Shown piece by piece: positions 52,786 to 61,628 of a stretch of DNA of 64,000 bases. A program made the position numbers and the translations under genes. The notes beneath the pieces were generated by a model. That model made no database searches. It was not told the DNA's origin and saw nothing but the letters and a program-made list of their open reading frames with translations. Each line of letters opens with the position of its first letter. Positions within the stretch are counted from its first letter, which is position 1. The DNA comes from CAZCQG01 sp964500775. Its GTDB lineage: Bacteria > Campylobacterota > Campylobacteria > Campylobacterales > CAZCQG01. Location: positions 6,209-70,208 of the forward strand of contig CAZCQG010000006.1 in assembly GCA_964500775.1 (NCBI GenBank), in the 5' to 3' direction.

Positions 52786-54135
52786 ATGGAGTTAATTACA
52801 CCTCGGACACTAAGCGGATTTAAGGACAGACTCCCTAAAGAAGCGATACTCAAACAAAATATTCTACAAAGCGTGAGCGAAGTTTTTAGAAGCTTTGGAT
52901 TTGTCCCCATTGAGACACCGCATCTAGAATATGCCGAGATTCTGATAAAACAAGGGAGTGACGAGATTCAAAAAGAGCTCTACCGATTCAAAGACCACGG
53001 CGATAGAGACGTGGCGCTGCGATTTGACCTCACCGTCCCTTTGGCACGATTTATCTCGCAACATAGAGGCGTGCTAGGACTGCCCTTTAAGCGCTACGCG
53101 TTCGGCAATGTATTTCGCGGTGAGCGCGCACAACGTGGAAGATATAGAGAGTTCACCCAGTGTGATTTTGATTTTATCGGGAGTGAGGGAACGTACGCCG
53201 ATGCCGAGACGATTATGGTCATCCACGCTTCGCTTAAAAAAATCGGGGTTGAACATTTCACTATTAGCATCAACAATAGAAAGCTGATGAACGGTCTCTG
53301 CGAGAGTATCGGTGCAAGTGATGCAATAGAATCTATCTTAAGAATCATCGATAAAATCGACAAAATAGGGGCAGATTCGGTAAAAAATGAACTTGTTAGC
53401 GAAGTCGGACTAAGTAGCGACAATATCGATGAGATTTTTAGATTTATCTCACTCAAAGAAGAAGATAACGACAGTATAGCCCTTTTAGAAAAACTCGCTG
53501 CCCTTTTTGATAATGAAAAAATCACCCTTGGAATCCAAGAACTCAAAGAAACGATAGGGTATCTCCATGCAGCGGGTATCGACAAAAAATACTACAAGGT
53601 AGATCTCTCTATCGCCAGAGGTTTGGGGTACTACACGGGAATCGTATATGAGACGTTTTTGGATGGAAAACGGGACATCGGGAGTGTGAGCTCGGGTGGG
53701 CGATACGATAACCTCACCGCGACATTTAGCAAAGAGGCTATGAGCGGAGTAGGCGCATCTATCGGGATAGACCGTCTTATCGCCGCGCTTGGTGAAGATG
53801 ATTTAACCACAAAAGAGACGACAGCGGAGATTCTTGTAGCTCCGATATTTGAAGGTGCGATGGGTCATGCGATACGATGTGCCTCACTGCTAAGAGAAGC
53901 AGGCATCGCTACCGAACTCTTCCCCGAGATCGCAAAGCCAAAAAAAGCACTCAATTACGCAAATAAAAAGGGTCATGAATTTGCCGTTATCATCGGCGAA
54001 GATGAGACCAAAGAGGGGAAAATCACCCTCAAAGATCTACGAAGCGGGGAGCAAAAAAATATGATTACGCCGCAAGAGGGGCGTGTTTTTGTCTCGGAGC
54101 TAAAACATCAAGCAGCTCCATCCACAAAGATTTAG
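52786..54135 (+). CDS. hisS: Histidyl-tRNA synthetase
   Basis: 449 residues of class II synthetase: motif 1 region (FIPIETPHLEYAEIL-type, near 45-60), motif 2 (FRGERAQRGRYREFTQCDFDFIG), histidine-binding blocks LARGLGYYTGIVYE and SGGRYDNL, and motif 3 (GASIGIDRLIAAL). An HGTP anticodon domain ends the chain. The last 71 bases overlap a convergent gene for an unknown protein. Confidence 0.95.
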   Translation: MELITPRTLSGFKDRLPKEAILKQNILQSVSEVFRSFGFVPIETPHLEYAEILIKQGSDEIQKELYRFKDHGDRDVALRFDLTVPLARFISQHRGVLGLPFKRYAFGNVFRGERAQRGRYREFTQCDFDFIGSEGTYADAETIMVIHASLKKIGVEHFTISINNRKLMNGLCESIGASDAIESILRIIDKIDKIGADSVKNELVSEVGLSSDNIDEIFRFISLKEEDNDSIALLEKLAALFDNEKITLGIQELKETIGYLHAAGIDKKYYKVDLSIARGLGYYTGIVYETFLDGKRDIGSVSSGGRYDNLTATFSKEAMSGVGASIGIDRLIAALGEDDLTTKETTAEILVAPIFEGAMGHAIRCASLLREAGIATELFPEIAKPKKALNYANKKGHEFAVIIGEDETKEGKITLKDLRSGEQKNMITPQEGRVFVSELKHQAAPSTKI

Positions 54136-54496
54136 AGCTTCTATTTGCCAGCTCAAGATTAAGATCAAGTATCTTTGAGAGCACCTTGATGTCTCCTCCG
54201 TTTAGACGAGGGGATACCAAAAATCTGTCTTGTCCGACATTGAGGTAGCTAAACCCAAAGCTATTTTCGTATCTTTTTTGTGTTCCTACTGCATCGTCGC
54301 TTTTGAAAACGACGATTCTCCCGTCAAAAGTTTTTGCAAGATGAATATCTCGCTTTTCTAGTTTGATTTTCAATTTCGCAGGAAGCGAGATCCAAACAAG
54401 CTCGCCGTTGTCATTCACATAGCTTTCCGTTTGACCTTTTACCATCACCTCTCTTTTTGTGATAGCGTAGTCGTTGCTCGCATCTATGTACAACAT
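54065..54496 (-). CDS. Conserved-looking protein of unknown function, overlapping hisS
   Basis: 143 residues that I do not recognise. It has no signal peptide or membrane segment; it is Lys/Asp-rich with short beta-like stretches (GRIVVFKSDD; SFGFSYLNVGQDRFLVSP) and a helical C-terminal part (LSKILDLNLELANRSSKSLWMELLDVL). The 3' end lies across the end of hisS by 71 bases on the other strand, which is unusual but possible for convergent genes. Outside the overlap, nothing competes with it. It follows the CBS gene after a 67-base gap. Confidence 0.6.
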   Translation of the reverse strand: MLYIDASNDYAITKREVMVKGQTESYVNDNGELVWISLPAKLKIKLEKRDIHLAKTFDGRIVVFKSDDAVGTQKRYENSFGFSYLNVGQDRFLVSPRLNGGDIKVLSKILDLNLELANRSSKSLWMELLDVLAPRQKHAPLAA

Positions 54497-54563
54497 TGTT
54501 ACTTCCTTATTATAAAAATGTTTGACATAAAAGCAAAATATATACCTTTTAGGTTACAAAAAC

Positions 54564-54953
54564 CTAGATTCCCATCTCTTCGATTACCGCCTTCAAAATA
54601 TCCGACATAGAGATAATTCCTTCTAATCTATTGTTGCTAAATACAAGCAGTCTCTTGATATTCTGATTAGTCATAAGCTTTGCAACATATTTTACGTCTA
54701 GCTCTTTTGAGATATAGAGCGCGGGCTTCGTACTCACATCATAGACATTGAGCAAATCAATATCGCCGTCATCCGCAATAATCTCCTTGAGTATCGTCGT
54801 GTAAGTAATAATGCCGTATGCATCGTGTTCGTTTTTTCTGTCGACTACGAGCGATTTTACCTTCTTATCGCGCATCATTTTCATCGCATCGCGCAATGAA
54901 CTAAGAGGCGAAACGATATGCACCTCCGTCGTCATTATCTCTTTTACTAACAT
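54564..54953 (-). CDS. Stand-alone CBS-pair protein
   Basis: 129 residues consisting of two CBS motifs (ATTEVHIVSPLSSLRDAM-type start near 5-25 and ISKELDVKYVAKLMTNQNIKRLLVF near 75-99). Such Bateman modules bind adenine nucleotides and act as energy sensors. It lies 9 bases downstream of the PII-like gene and the DUF1538 transporter-like gene, so the three probably form one regulated unit. Confidence 0.88.
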   Translation of the reverse strand: MLVKEIMTTEVHIVSPLSSLRDAMKMMRDKKVKSLVVDRKNEHDAYGIITYTTILKEIIADDGDIDLLNVYDVSTKPALYISKELDVKYVAKLMTNQNIKRLLVFSNNRLEGIISMSDILKAVIEEMGI

Positions 54954-54962
54954 TTTTTCTCC

Positions 54963-55307
54963 TTATAGCTCTTCTTTGATTTGCTCTTCGAACTTTTCTA
55001 AGTCTTTGAGATTGAGACCGCTTAAATGCTCTATGGGCAAGCTAAAAGCAAGTCCGCTTCCTTGCGATTCGTTAAGAAATTTTTTTATCTCTTTAAAGAC
55101 CTTGACGAGTAATTTTTTCTCTAAAATATAAAGCAGAATAGTCTGTGAACCTTCATACGTCAGCCCGAAAAATGATTTTCGCTCCTCTCCGGCACTTCCT
55201 CTTCCATTCAGAATCGTCACCCCTGCAGCTCCCGCTTCAGACGCTATTTTTCTTGTTTTTTCCTCAAGCTCCTCGGCGACGATCGCCACCAAAACGGCAA
55301 ATTTCAT
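54963..55307 (-). CDS. PII-like signalling protein
   Basis: 114 residues resembling the GlnB/PII fold: AGAAGVTILNGRGSAGEERKSFFG, where the T-loop region is shortened, and GSGLAFSLPIEHLSGL near the end, which matches the PII B/C-loop pattern. It would bind a nucleotide and control a membrane protein. The start overlaps the stop of the DUF1538 gene by 4 bases, and such PII-like proteins are known next to DUF1538 genes. The effector is unknown. Confidence 0.82.
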   Translation of the reverse strand: MKFAVLVAIVAEELEEKTRKIASEAGAAGVTILNGRGSAGEERKSFFGLTYEGSQTILLYILEKKLLVKVFKEIKKFLNESQGSGLAFSLPIEHLSGLNLKDLEKFEEQIKEEL

Positions 55308-56812
55308 TGTAAGCTCCTCTCATCTTTTTTGGATACCCTCTCAATAATGATTCCATAAAGCATCACGGTGACCATAGGAAAAAGCGATGCAAAAGCAATA
55401 AGTCCAAACCCATCGATCAAAGGACTTCTCCCCTCGATATTCGTAGCCAGCCCAAGACCTAGTGCCGCCACCAAAGGGACGGTGACCGTAGAGGTCGTCA
55501 CGCCGCCGCTATCATAAGCGATAGGGATGATATATCGAGGCGCGATGTAGGTAAGTATTATCACCAAGACATACCCCGTCATTATATAATACTGTATCGA
55601 ATCCCCTACTACGATCCTATAGCACCCCAAGGCAATACCTATCGCGACACCAAGTGCCACGAAGATTCTAAGATAAAAATCGTTTATCTTGTTTTGACTT
55701 ATCTCTTTTGCCTTTATCGCCACGGCGATTAGGGCAGGCTCTGCCATCGTGGTAGAGAATCCTATCAAGAATCCAAAGAGATAGATAAGTGCCATATTCC
55801 CTTTTTCGGTGAGCTGAAATGCCATAGATTCGCCAAGCCCGAATAACCCCATCTCTAGACCTACGATAAAAGCATCTAATCCTATTAGCAATAACAAGAA
55901 TCCAACGATTACTTTTTTAACATGGGGAATCTGCTTTTTAATCACCAAAAATTGGAAAAATAAAATAACGAATATGATCGGTAAAACATCTTTGACAACC
56001 GCCAAAAAATCATACAACAGGGTGATAACCGTCCCCTTTTGCTCCTCGTTTACGAGTGTTTCGACAACTTTTTGTGCCACGACACCGTCTACTTGAGCCG
56101 CTTCACCGAGTAGATATACGAAAATGCCGTAAACTTGGACGAAAATCATAGGAGTGAGCGATGCTAAAGCGATAAGTCCAAAACCGTCTATCACGGGATT
56201 TCTCCCCCGTATGCTTGAGGCTAGACCTATCCCTAGCGCCGTGACCAAGGGCACCGTGACCGTAGAGGTCGTCACGCCGCCGCTATCATACGCTAGCCCC
56301 ACGATCTCGGGCGGAGTAAAAAAGGTCAATAGTACGACAAAGACATATCCTGCAATGATAATCAAGTGGATAGGTGTCCCAAGGAGTATGCGCAACACGC
56401 CGATAGCGATAGCACACCCCACCGAGAGTGCTACGACGAGTCGCAAAGTAAACGCATCTATCCTTCCCAAACTTATTTCTTGCGCTTTATTTGCTATGGC
56501 TATGAGGGCGGGCTCTGCGATGGTGGTAGAAAAGCCGATAAGAAATGCAAATAATAAAAGCCAAAAGAGCGACCCTTTTTTTGCAAATTCGTTCGCTAGA
56601 TTCTCGCCGAGCGGAAAGATACCTAGCTCTAACCCCTGTATAAATACCGCGAGACCGAAAGCGACGATGCTTAGACCTAGTACGACTTGTAAGATGTTTT
56701 CGGGAATCTGTTGCAATATTGCAAATTGAAAAAATGCGATTACGGCGATAATGGGCAATAAGTCCCTAAAAGATGATTTTAGTAATATAAAAAAAAACTT
56801 AACTTGTTCCAA
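55304..56812 (-). CDS. Tandem DUF1538 membrane protein
   Basis: 502 residues made of two repeats of a DUF1538 membrane domain, each with about six helices. The repeats share FQFAILQQIP/FQFLVIKKQIP, LLFAFLIGFSTTIAEPALIAIA, AYDSGGVTTSTVTVPLV and IDGFGLIALASL. The internal duplication and the EPALIA and GGVTTSTV motifs suggest a transporter with two related halves. DUF1538 proteins have no proven substrate that I know of. It is the first gene of the DUF1538-PII-CBS unit. Confidence 0.88.
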   Translation of the reverse strand: MEQVKFFFILLKSSFRDLLPIIAVIAFFQFAILQQIPENILQVVLGLSIVAFGLAVFIQGLELGIFPLGENLANEFAKKGSLFWLLLFAFLIGFSTTIAEPALIAIANKAQEISLGRIDAFTLRLVVALSVGCAIAIGVLRILLGTPIHLIIIAGYVFVVLLTFFTPPEIVGLAYDSGGVTTSTVTVPLVTALGIGLASSIRGRNPVIDGFGLIALASLTPMIFVQVYGIFVYLLGEAAQVDGVVAQKVVETLVNEEQKGTVITLLYDFLAVVKDVLPIIFVILFFQFLVIKKQIPHVKKVIVGFLLLLIGLDAFIVGLEMGLFGLGESMAFQLTEKGNMALIYLFGFLIGFSTTMAEPALIAVAIKAKEISQNKINDFYLRIFVALGVAIGIALGCYRIVVGDSIQYYIMTGYVLVIILTYIAPRYIIPIAYDSGGVTTSTVTVPLVAALGLGLATNIEGRSPLIDGFGLIAFASLFPMVTVMLYGIIIERVSKKDERSLQ

Positions 56813-56898
56813 TAATTGCCTTTTTTACTTTTCAAAAAATTAAGTATAACAATTTTTCCTTATCCTTCTTATAGCTCGACAAAAAAGCTCTTTTTAGA

Positions 56899-56904
56899 TA
56901 CAAT
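56899..56904 (+). promoter_or_regulatory. Candidate -10 element for tRNA-Arg
   Basis: TACAAT lies 15 bases before the mature tRNA 5' end, preceded by a T-rich tract (CTTTTTAGA), the usual look of sigma-70 promoters in Campylobacterota. Confidence 0.45.
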
Positions 56905-56919
56905 TCCACTCTCAATTTT

Positions 56920-56996
56920 GCGCTCGTAGCTCAGCTGGATAGAGCAACAGGTTGCGGTCCTGTAGGTCGGGGATTCGAATTCCTCCGAGCGCGCCA
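56920..56996 (+). tRNA. tRNA-Arg, anticodon GCG
   Basis: A full cloverleaf folds by hand: acceptor GCGCTCG with CGAGCGC, D arm GCTC/GAGC, anticodon stem ACAGG/CCTGT around loop TTGCGGT, T arm GGGGA/TCCTC with TTCGAAT, and an encoded CCA. The anticodon GCG reads CGC (and CGU by wobble) codons. Most bacteria use ACG modified to inosine instead. Confidence 0.95.
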
Positions 56997-57085
56997 CCTC
57001 ATTATTACCAAATCGTTGCAAATACCCTCATTATTCAATAAGTATGAATTTTATATAATTCGTAACACACATCAAGGAGTTACGA

Positions 57086-57856
57086 ATGCGATTCTTATTT
57101 TCTATCCTCTTGCTCACTTCAGCTCTTTTTGCAAAAGTCACCTTTACCGCCACCGCCTCGCCCAATATCCTCCCAATTTTCGTGATGATGGAGAAGGGAT
57201 TTGCCGATGTCGATTTTATCCCCACAAACGGCGGTATGCCCGAGCTAGCGGCAATGCTCAAAGGAAAAAAAGCGGATGCTTTTTCGGCAAACGCCGAAGC
57301 GGTAAAAAAAATAACGGAAGGGACGGAGTTTATCGCGATAAATACTAATGTCGCCAAAGCAGTCTACATCCTCTCCTATACGCCGATTGATTCGCCAAAG
57401 TCGTTGGAATCTTTAAAAATCGTCTCGGCTATGCCCGGCGGCACCCCCGACAAACTTTTTCAAAAACTCTCTTTAGCGAATAAACCCACTTTTCTGGATG
57501 TCCCTATGGCAAAACAGCTATTTTTGAAAAAAGAGTTTGATGCCATCCTCCTCCCCGAGCCGCATATTTCCGAACTCATCGGAAAATCGCAAGGAATCCA
57601 AACCTATATTTTTGACCTCAACCCCAAAGAAGGTGCGGCGCTCAATAGCGCGGCGATCTTGGATTTGGAGAAAAAAGGGGAGATAAACGACGCGTATCAA
57701 AAAGCGATAGAATTTATCCACGCCTCACCCGAAGAATCAGCACAGATATTCGCACGCTATTACGAAAAATATTTCAATGCAAAATTTAACGCCGATGCGC
57801 TCAAGAAGGCATTGGAATCAAAGAGATTGCTATTTGAACTCAAGGTGCTCAAATAA
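57086..57856 (+). CDS. ABC transporter substrate-binding protein (NMT1/SsuA-like)
   Basis: 256 residues with a signal peptide (FLFSILLLTSALFA). The mature protein resembles the periplasmic binding proteins of nitrate/sulfonate/thiamine-precursor importers: TASPNILPIFVMMEKGFADVDFI, then MLKGKKADAFSANAEAVKK and GGTPDKLFQKLS. The ligand is not clear; the family takes up small organic ions. It lies upstream of a permease and an ATPase in a compact operon. The stop overlaps the permease's apparent ATA start. Confidence 0.85.
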   Translation: MRFLFSILLLTSALFAKVTFTATASPNILPIFVMMEKGFADVDFIPTNGGMPELAAMLKGKKADAFSANAEAVKKITEGTEFIAINTNVAKAVYILSYTPIDSPKSLESLKIVSAMPGGTPDKLFQKLSLANKPTFLDVPMAKQLFLKKEFDAILLPEPHISELIGKSQGIQTYIFDLNPKEGAALNSAAILDLEKKGEINDAYQKAIEFIHASPEESAQIFARYYEKYFNAKFNADALKKALESKRLLFELKVLK

Positions 57857-58575
57857 AGTACAGATTCTTAGCGACGGTGTTATTGGTAGTCGTTTGGTAT
57901 GCGCTCTCTTTTTATAGCGATCCCTTTTTCTTCCCCTACCCGCATACCGTCACCCTAAAGATTCTAGAGCTATTGGGGGGCGATACCCTGTATGATTTGG
58001 TGTTTACTTTTTTGCGTATTATGCTGTTGCTCCTTTTTGTCCTATGCATAAGCGCACTTGCCGTTATTACCGCGCTCAAAAGCGACGCGCTCAAAAATTT
58101 CATACGGGAACTTGCCGCTTTGTTTGTGAAGATTCCCACCATCGCCTACATCACTATTTTTATGATACTTTGCGGTGTCAATGATTTTTCTATTTATCTA
58201 AGCATCTTAGCCGTTAGCGTCCCTTTTACGATTCTAAACCTCATTGCCGTATTTGATAAAAGAGATCAAAATATACTTGATATGGCGCAGGTTTTTAACG
58301 TCCGGTTTTTGCTTTTGGTGCGATTCTATTATGAGAACTTTCTCAAAGAATCACTTCAAAGTCTCTTTGTCGCGACATTTTCTCTCTCCTACAAAGCCCT
58401 CATAATGGCTGAATTTTTGATAGGCGTAAACGGTCTTGGGAGGGCGCTCGTGGAATATAGAAACGATCTTGATATGAGCGGTGTGCTCGCTAGCGTCGTG
58501 CTTATCGCCCTTTTAGGGACGCTGATACAAAAAGGATTGGAGGCGGGAGTTGGATACCTTGGTACGTCTCGATAA
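57853..58575 (+). CDS. ABC transporter permease (apparent ATA start)
   Basis: 240 residues if read from ATA 57853, giving the N-terminus KYRFLATVLLVVVWYALSFY, a charged start plus a full membrane helix. The first usual start, GTG 57877, would cut that helix to about 13 residues and has no ribosome site. ATA 57853 overlaps the previous stop as ATAA and has AAGG 7 bases upstream. The frame is closed by TGA at 57835, with no ATG, GTG or TTG in between. About six membrane segments follow, with the EAA-type loop near LIMAEFLIGVNGLGRALVEY. It overlaps the ATPase gene by 26 bases. Confidence 0.85.
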   Translation: MKYRFLATVLLVVVWYALSFYSDPFFFPYPHTVTLKILELLGGDTLYDLVFTFLRIMLLLLFVLCISALAVITALKSDALKNFIRELAALFVKIPTIAYITIFMILCGVNDFSIYLSILAVSVPFTILNLIAVFDKRDQNILDMAQVFNVRFLLLVRFYYENFLKESLQSLFVATFSLSYKALIMAEFLIGVNGLGRALVEYRNDLDMSGVLASVVLIALLGTLIQKGLEAGVGYLGTSR

Positions 58576-59122
58576 ATGCTCCTTAGGCTATACGGATGCG
58601 ATCGTTATAGAGGCGCTTGATTTTACGCTACACACGGAAGAGAAAGTCGCGATACTCGGGAGGAGCGGGAGAGGAAAAACGACGTTTATAAAAACACTCA
58701 TCGGTCTTTTATCGCCAAAAAGCGGTAGGCTAGAGCGGTATTTTAAAAAAAGCGGGTATTTATGCCAAAACTACACCCTCATCGATTCTATTACCGCTCT
58801 GCAAAATATCGTTTTTGTTTGCGACAATATTACCCGCGCAAAGGAAATGCTCACTTTGGTAGGGATGGAAAAATACGGTGAGAGATTCCCCAAGGAGCTT
58901 AGTAAAGGGATGCAAAAACGTGTCGAACTCGCAAGGGCTTTGAGCGTAAAACCCGATTTATTGGTACTTGACGAACCTTTTGCGAATCTCGATAAAAAAA
59001 GTAGACTAGAGCTAATACACATCACCAAAGAATACCTCGCGCTCCACAAAAGCGCTCTGCTCTACGTCACCCATGACGAAGAGGAAGCGAAGCAACTGTG
59101 CGATACTACGCTGCGATTCTAG
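58550..59122 (+). CDS. ABC transporter ATP-binding protein
   Basis: 190 residues, short for an ABC ATPase but complete: Walker A GRSGRGKTT, Q-loop region (GYLCQNYTLIDSITALQNI), signature LSKGMQKRVELARAL, Walker B LLVLDEPFANLD and the switch His in VTHDEEEA. The normal LSGGQ reads LSKGM. It would drive the importer formed with the two upstream genes. Its 3' end overlaps the convergent GGDEF-EAL gene by 17 bases. Confidence 0.92.
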   Translation: MDTLVRLDKCSLGYTDAIVIEALDFTLHTEEKVAILGRSGRGKTTFIKTLIGLLSPKSGRLERYFKKSGYLCQNYTLIDSITALQNIVFVCDNITRAKEMLTLVGMEKYGERFPKELSKGMQKRVELARALSVKPDLLVLDEPFANLDKKSRLELIHITKEYLALHKSALLYVTHDEEEAKQLCDTTLRF

Positions 59123-61625
59123 AGGTGAGTGATTCTAAGATTTCGGGTTTATGGAGATAGTATCCTTGGAGATAGTCGATACCTAGGGCGATTGCGATGT
59201 CTTGCACTTCTTGATTATGGATATACTCCGCTACCACTTTCAAACCGAGCTCTTTTGCGAGTGCGACTATCGATTTGACGGTGAGGTAGGCGTTTTTACT
59301 GGTATCGATGTCCTTCATCAATGAGCCGTCTATCTTCACAAAATCCGCTCCAATGCGCAAGATATAATCGAAATTTGAATAGCCGCTTCCGAAATCGTCG
59401 ATAGAGATCTTGCATCCAAACTCTTTCGCCCTTTTTATAAAATCGTTTATTTCGTTGCTCATAACTATCTGCTCGCTCTCGACTAGCTCGATAATCACCC
59501 TGTTTTGCATCTCAAATTTCACGAGATTCTCAAACAAAAACTCAACGGTCTCTTTGTCGAGTATATCCTCAAAGGTGAGGTTGATAGAAAATACGAGGTG
59601 ATTCTCTTTAAACGCTTCAAACACCTTCAGAATCATAATCCTCGTGAGTTTGGTATAGAGCTTGGAGTGTTTGGCTTGCTCTAAAAAAATAAACGGAGGG
59701 ATGACCTTGCCCTCTTCATCCACGATACGCATTAATGTCTCGACTTTGAAATCATCGTGATTATCGGCATCGACCACTTTTTGTCCGTATGCCTGCACAA
59801 AATCGAATCGAATAGCATCGTATATCATCTGCGTCACTTCCCGACTACGCTCCAAATCCTCTTTGATCTGTTCGTTTTCGTCATAATCGACAAGTGAAAC
59901 TCTGCTATTTTTACTATGGTGCATCGCCATATCGGCTTTTTGGTAGAGCATTTCCGTACCGCGAGCAATAGAGACGCGTATCGAGATGGCAAGCTCTATT
60001 TCTCCTACTTTCATAGGCTCGTCCGAAAATCGCTCTATGATTTTTTTCGCACCAAAGACCACGTCTTCGTTTTCGTAGTTTTTAAACAAAATCGCAAACT
60101 CATCCCCGGAAACCCTGTATAACGCACCGCCTACAGGCAATAGCTCCGCGATCTCGGCGCTAAAACGGATCAATACCTTATCGCCGAATTCATGCCCGTA
60201 CGAATCGTTTATCCCTCGGAATCTATCGATGTTTACTAGCAAAAGCGCTTTTTTACCGCCGTCGTCTAGATCGATATTAAGCTGCTGTCTATTGGGCAAT
60301 CCCGTAACGCCATCGGTCGTTTGTTTGAGAATAAATTGCATCTGTTCAAATACTTCGGTCACGTCGCTTCTTATGGCGATATACTCTTCGATGTTACCGC
60401 TTTCGTCTAAAATAGGGGCTATAACACTCCTGACGTAATAATCCTCGCCCTCTTTGTTTCTATTTTTTATGACCCCTATCCAGCTTTTTCCGCTTGAGAT
60501 TCTCCGCCAAATAGCGGCAAAAAACTCTTTGCTGTTGTCGGGATGTTTTACGATGTTATGCGGTTTACCGATAGCTTCTTCGCGGCTAAAGCCGCTTATG
60601 CGGACAAACTCGTCGTTGACGTAGGTGATGATACCGTTTTTGTCGGTTTTTGTGACGATGGAGCTTTCATCGATTATTTTTTTGTATTGCTCTAAAATAT
60701 AGTTTTGCTTGAAAAAATCTTTGATGACGTTAGCGATTTTTCCCATCTCGTCATCGTTATCCAAAAGATACTCTATGTCTTTTTTATTTCGTCTCGTGAG
60801 GGCTTCCATGATAGAGTTGAGCGGTTTGTCGATATTTTGCCGCAAAGCACCGAAAAAAACGGCGGCAGAGAGGATAGAGGTGAGGAGGATGATAACCATT
60901 TGGGTTTGAAAAAGATTTTCGATGATCGTATCGATACTTTTTTGCATGACAAGACCGAGGGTCGCAACTGCGTTTCCTTCTCTATCTTTCAGGGGAAAAT
61001 AGATGTCATAGTCGCCTGCGGCTTCCGAAGCGAGAGAGACCTCTTGATTTATAATCTCGCTTATCCCCTCGATGAGTTGCTTATCCCATATTTTACCCCC
61101 TACGAGGTACCCTAGAGGCTTGCTTTCTCTCAAAAAATCATCCGAAGGCTGTATGGGAGCGATGAATATATTTAAAAGTTCGCCTCTGTTTTTTATGAAA
61201 AAATTGGAAAATGTCGGGTGCTCGGGGTCGAAATATTGTTTTTTTACAAACTCCATCTGCAACGATTCGCCATCTTCTTTGAGCTTGGACTCATAGAGAA
61301 ATTCGAGATTTTCGTCATATATGAGTACATAATCGACACCGTATGTTTCGAGTGCGGTAGGGATGTTTTCGTTTGCCCAAGTTTTATCGGAGGTTTTTGC
61401 AAAACGCCCCGTCTCTTCGCGCAAGGAGTAGTCCATACACAAAGTCTTGAGGGGTACGGATTTTAATTCCACTATCCCTTGGAGTACTTTTTCAAACTCT
61501 TGCGTTCTCTCATTAACAATAAGCCCGATGTTCTTTTTTTGGCTCATCATCACGTAAGAAAAAAGGGCTATAAAAATCGCAAGGACAAAAAGAAGTGCTA
61601 GTCCGATTTTTATACGAAGTTTCAT
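59106..61625 (-). CDS. Membrane sensor with PAS, GGDEF and EAL domains
   Basis: 839 residues: membrane helix near 5-27, periplasmic sensor to about 225, second helix (MVIILLTSILSAAVFFGAL), HAMP-like linker, PAS domain (about 305-425, SSIVTKTDKNGIITYVND), GGDEF domain with the variant SGDEF (RVSGDEFAIL), and EAL domain. The EAL signature reads ETL (KVETLMRI), but the other catalytic residues seem kept: SINLTF, IIELVES, SIDDFGSGYSNF, FVKIDGS, VVAEYI and YLQGYYL. It could make or break cyclic di-GMP; a phosphodiesterase seems more likely. It lies 3 bases after the outer-membrane barrel gene, downstream of gspG. Confidence 0.92.
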   Translation of the reverse strand: MKLRIKIGLALLFVLAIFIALFSYVMMSQKKNIGLIVNERTQEFEKVLQGIVELKSVPLKTLCMDYSLREETGRFAKTSDKTWANENIPTALETYGVDYVLIYDENLEFLYESKLKEDGESLQMEFVKKQYFDPEHPTFSNFFIKNRGELLNIFIAPIQPSDDFLRESKPLGYLVGGKIWDKQLIEGISEIINQEVSLASEAAGDYDIYFPLKDREGNAVATLGLVMQKSIDTIIENLFQTQMVIILLTSILSAAVFFGALRQNIDKPLNSIMEALTRRNKKDIEYLLDNDDEMGKIANVIKDFFKQNYILEQYKKIIDESSIVTKTDKNGIITYVNDEFVRISGFSREEAIGKPHNIVKHPDNSKEFFAAIWRRISSGKSWIGVIKNRNKEGEDYYVRSVIAPILDESGNIEEYIAIRSDVTEVFEQMQFILKQTTDGVTGLPNRQQLNIDLDDGGKKALLLVNIDRFRGINDSYGHEFGDKVLIRFSAEIAELLPVGGALYRVSGDEFAILFKNYENEDVVFGAKKIIERFSDEPMKVGEIELAISIRVSIARGTEMLYQKADMAMHHSKNSRVSLVDYDENEQIKEDLERSREVTQMIYDAIRFDFVQAYGQKVVDADNHDDFKVETLMRIVDEEGKVIPPFIFLEQAKHSKLYTKLTRIMILKVFEAFKENHLVFSINLTFEDILDKETVEFLFENLVKFEMQNRVIIELVESEQIVMSNEINDFIKRAKEFGCKISIDDFGSGYSNFDYILRIGADFVKIDGSLMKDIDTSKNAYLTVKSIVALAKELGLKVVAEYIHNQEVQDIAIALGIDYLQGYYLHKPEILESLTSRIAA

Positions 61626-61628
61626 CTA

